Positions 5,339 through 5,632 of a stretch of DNA of 5,632 bases are shown here, piece after piece (within the stretch, counting starts at the first letter, position 1; the number at the start of each line of letters is the position of its first letter). Below the pieces are notes generated by a model. It saw only the letters and a list, made by a program, of their open reading frames with translations, did no database searches and was not told the origin of the DNA. The position numbers and the translations under genes were made by a program. Origin of the DNA: Candidatus Stygibacter frigidus (GTDB lineage Bacteria; Cloacimonadota; Cloacimonadia; Cloacimonadales; TCS61); NCBI GenBank assembly GCA_030765325.1, contig JAVCCT010000173.1:1-5632 (forward strand), given 5' to 3'.

Positions 5339-5632
5339 CACTCTCTCCTTCCTTAGGTTTAAGCGATTTTACCAGTTCAGCATATTTTTCAGAATACTCT
5401 GGAGCTTCCACATTCCTAAAAATTCCCCTTGGGAACTGATTATCTTTTTCATCATCAGTTAATTTATCATACACATTCACAGGGACATAACTATCTCTTA
5501 AATTTTTCATCATCTGTGGGGCACTGCCTTGTTTATTCAATTTACCAAAAATCACTGGACAGGCACACATTACCTCTATAAATGAGAAGCCTTTGTGCTC
5601 AAATCCTGCCTTGATTATCGACTGCATCTCAA
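5325..5632 (-). CDS. korB: 2-oxoacid:ferredoxin oxidoreductase, beta subunit (C-terminal part, cut by window edge)
   Basis: This is the C-terminal ~100 residues of the TPP-binding beta subunit of a 2-oxoacid:ferredoxin oxidoreductase, most like the 2-oxoglutarate (KorB) type, which makes succinyl-CoA and reduced ferredoxin in the cytoplasm. The reading frame stays open to the window end, so the Met at 5625-5627 is internal and the true start lies outside. Visible family signature: HKGFSFIEV followed by CACPVIFGKLNKQG, matching the usual GFxFxEVxSPCPTxFGRxN block. The second Cys of CACP (codon 5559-5561) aligns with the cysteine that in this family helps hold the [4Fe-4S] cluster. Next comes the QMMKNLRDSYVPV segment typical of KorB, then a charged tail rich in Lys and Glu. 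The stop (5325-5327) overlaps the start of the gamma gene. The substrate (2-oxoglutarate rather than pyruvate or branched-chain 2-oxoacids) is inferred from similarity and from the methylmalonyl-CoA genes downstream. Confidence 0.88.
   Translation of the reverse strand, partial: EMQSIIKAGFEHKGFSFIEVMCACPVIFGKLNKQGSAPQMMKNLRDSYVPVNVYDKLTDDEKDNQFPRGIFRNVEAPEYSEKYAELVKSLKPKEGESDEQA
5343..5350 (-). promoter_or_regulatory. Shine-Dalgarno deciding the korC start
   Basis: The minus strand reads AAGGAGAGAGTGATG. The AAGGAG core lies in the last codons of the beta-subunit gene and is 6 nt from the ATG at 5338 but only 3 nt from the in-frame GTG at 5341. This supports ATG 5338 as the gamma-subunit start. 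Confidence 0.6.

Overview
The window carries one seven-gene, minus-strand operon-like block. It runs from the right edge (5632) down to a strong intrinsic terminator at about 483-520, followed by roughly 480 bp of gene-poor sequence on the left (1-482). Base composition is moderately AT-rich. Biotin/sodium-pump enzymes, ferredoxin-linked 2-oxoacid oxidation and a secreted-type signal peptide point to an anaerobic, fermentative or syntrophic, diderm-like bacterium. Candidatus Cloacimonas-type (Cloacimonadota) amino-acid and propionate metabolisers fit well. That assignment is inference from pathway content and protein style, not from a marker gene.

In transcription order (right to left) the genes are: the C-terminal end of a 2-oxoacid:ferredoxin oxidoreductase beta subunit (KorB type, cut by the window edge); the gamma subunit (KorC type); methylmalonyl-CoA epimerase; an 83-bp gap holding a small hairpin plus T8 run; a methylmalonyl-CoA decarboxylase/acyl-CoA carboxylase carboxyltransferase (516 aa); an OadG-like membrane subunit with an unusual N-terminal extracytoplasmic extension; a biotin carboxyl carrier protein; and the multi-spanning Na+-pumping decarboxylase beta subunit (OadB type). 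Except for the 83-bp gap, neighbours overlap or lie within 14 bp of each other, which suggests translational coupling.

Together the genes read as one route. 2-Oxoglutarate is oxidised to succinyl-CoA with reduced ferredoxin. Methylmalonyl-CoA mutase, which is not in the window, would make (R)-methylmalonyl-CoA, and the epimerase gives the (S) form. The four-subunit decarboxylase then releases CO2 and propionyl-CoA while exporting Na+. This suits fermentation of glutamate-type amino acids to propionate; run in the reverse direction the same steps would serve propionate oxidation. No biotin carboxylase (ATP-dependent) subunit is present here, which favours a Na+ pump over an ATP-driven propionyl-CoA carboxylase.

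The left 480 bp shows no confident gene. It holds two uncharacterised plus-strand open stretches, one with a good Shine-Dalgarno next to a TTG codon, and a 10-bp perfect palindrome. It may be decayed coding sequence or hold a small gene. I see no CRISPR array, tRNA, rRNA, insertion sequence or phage gene. The core operon is a recognisable metabolic system; the least ordinary items are the OadG-like protein's extra domain, the internal hairpin/T-run and the left-hand intergenic stretch.
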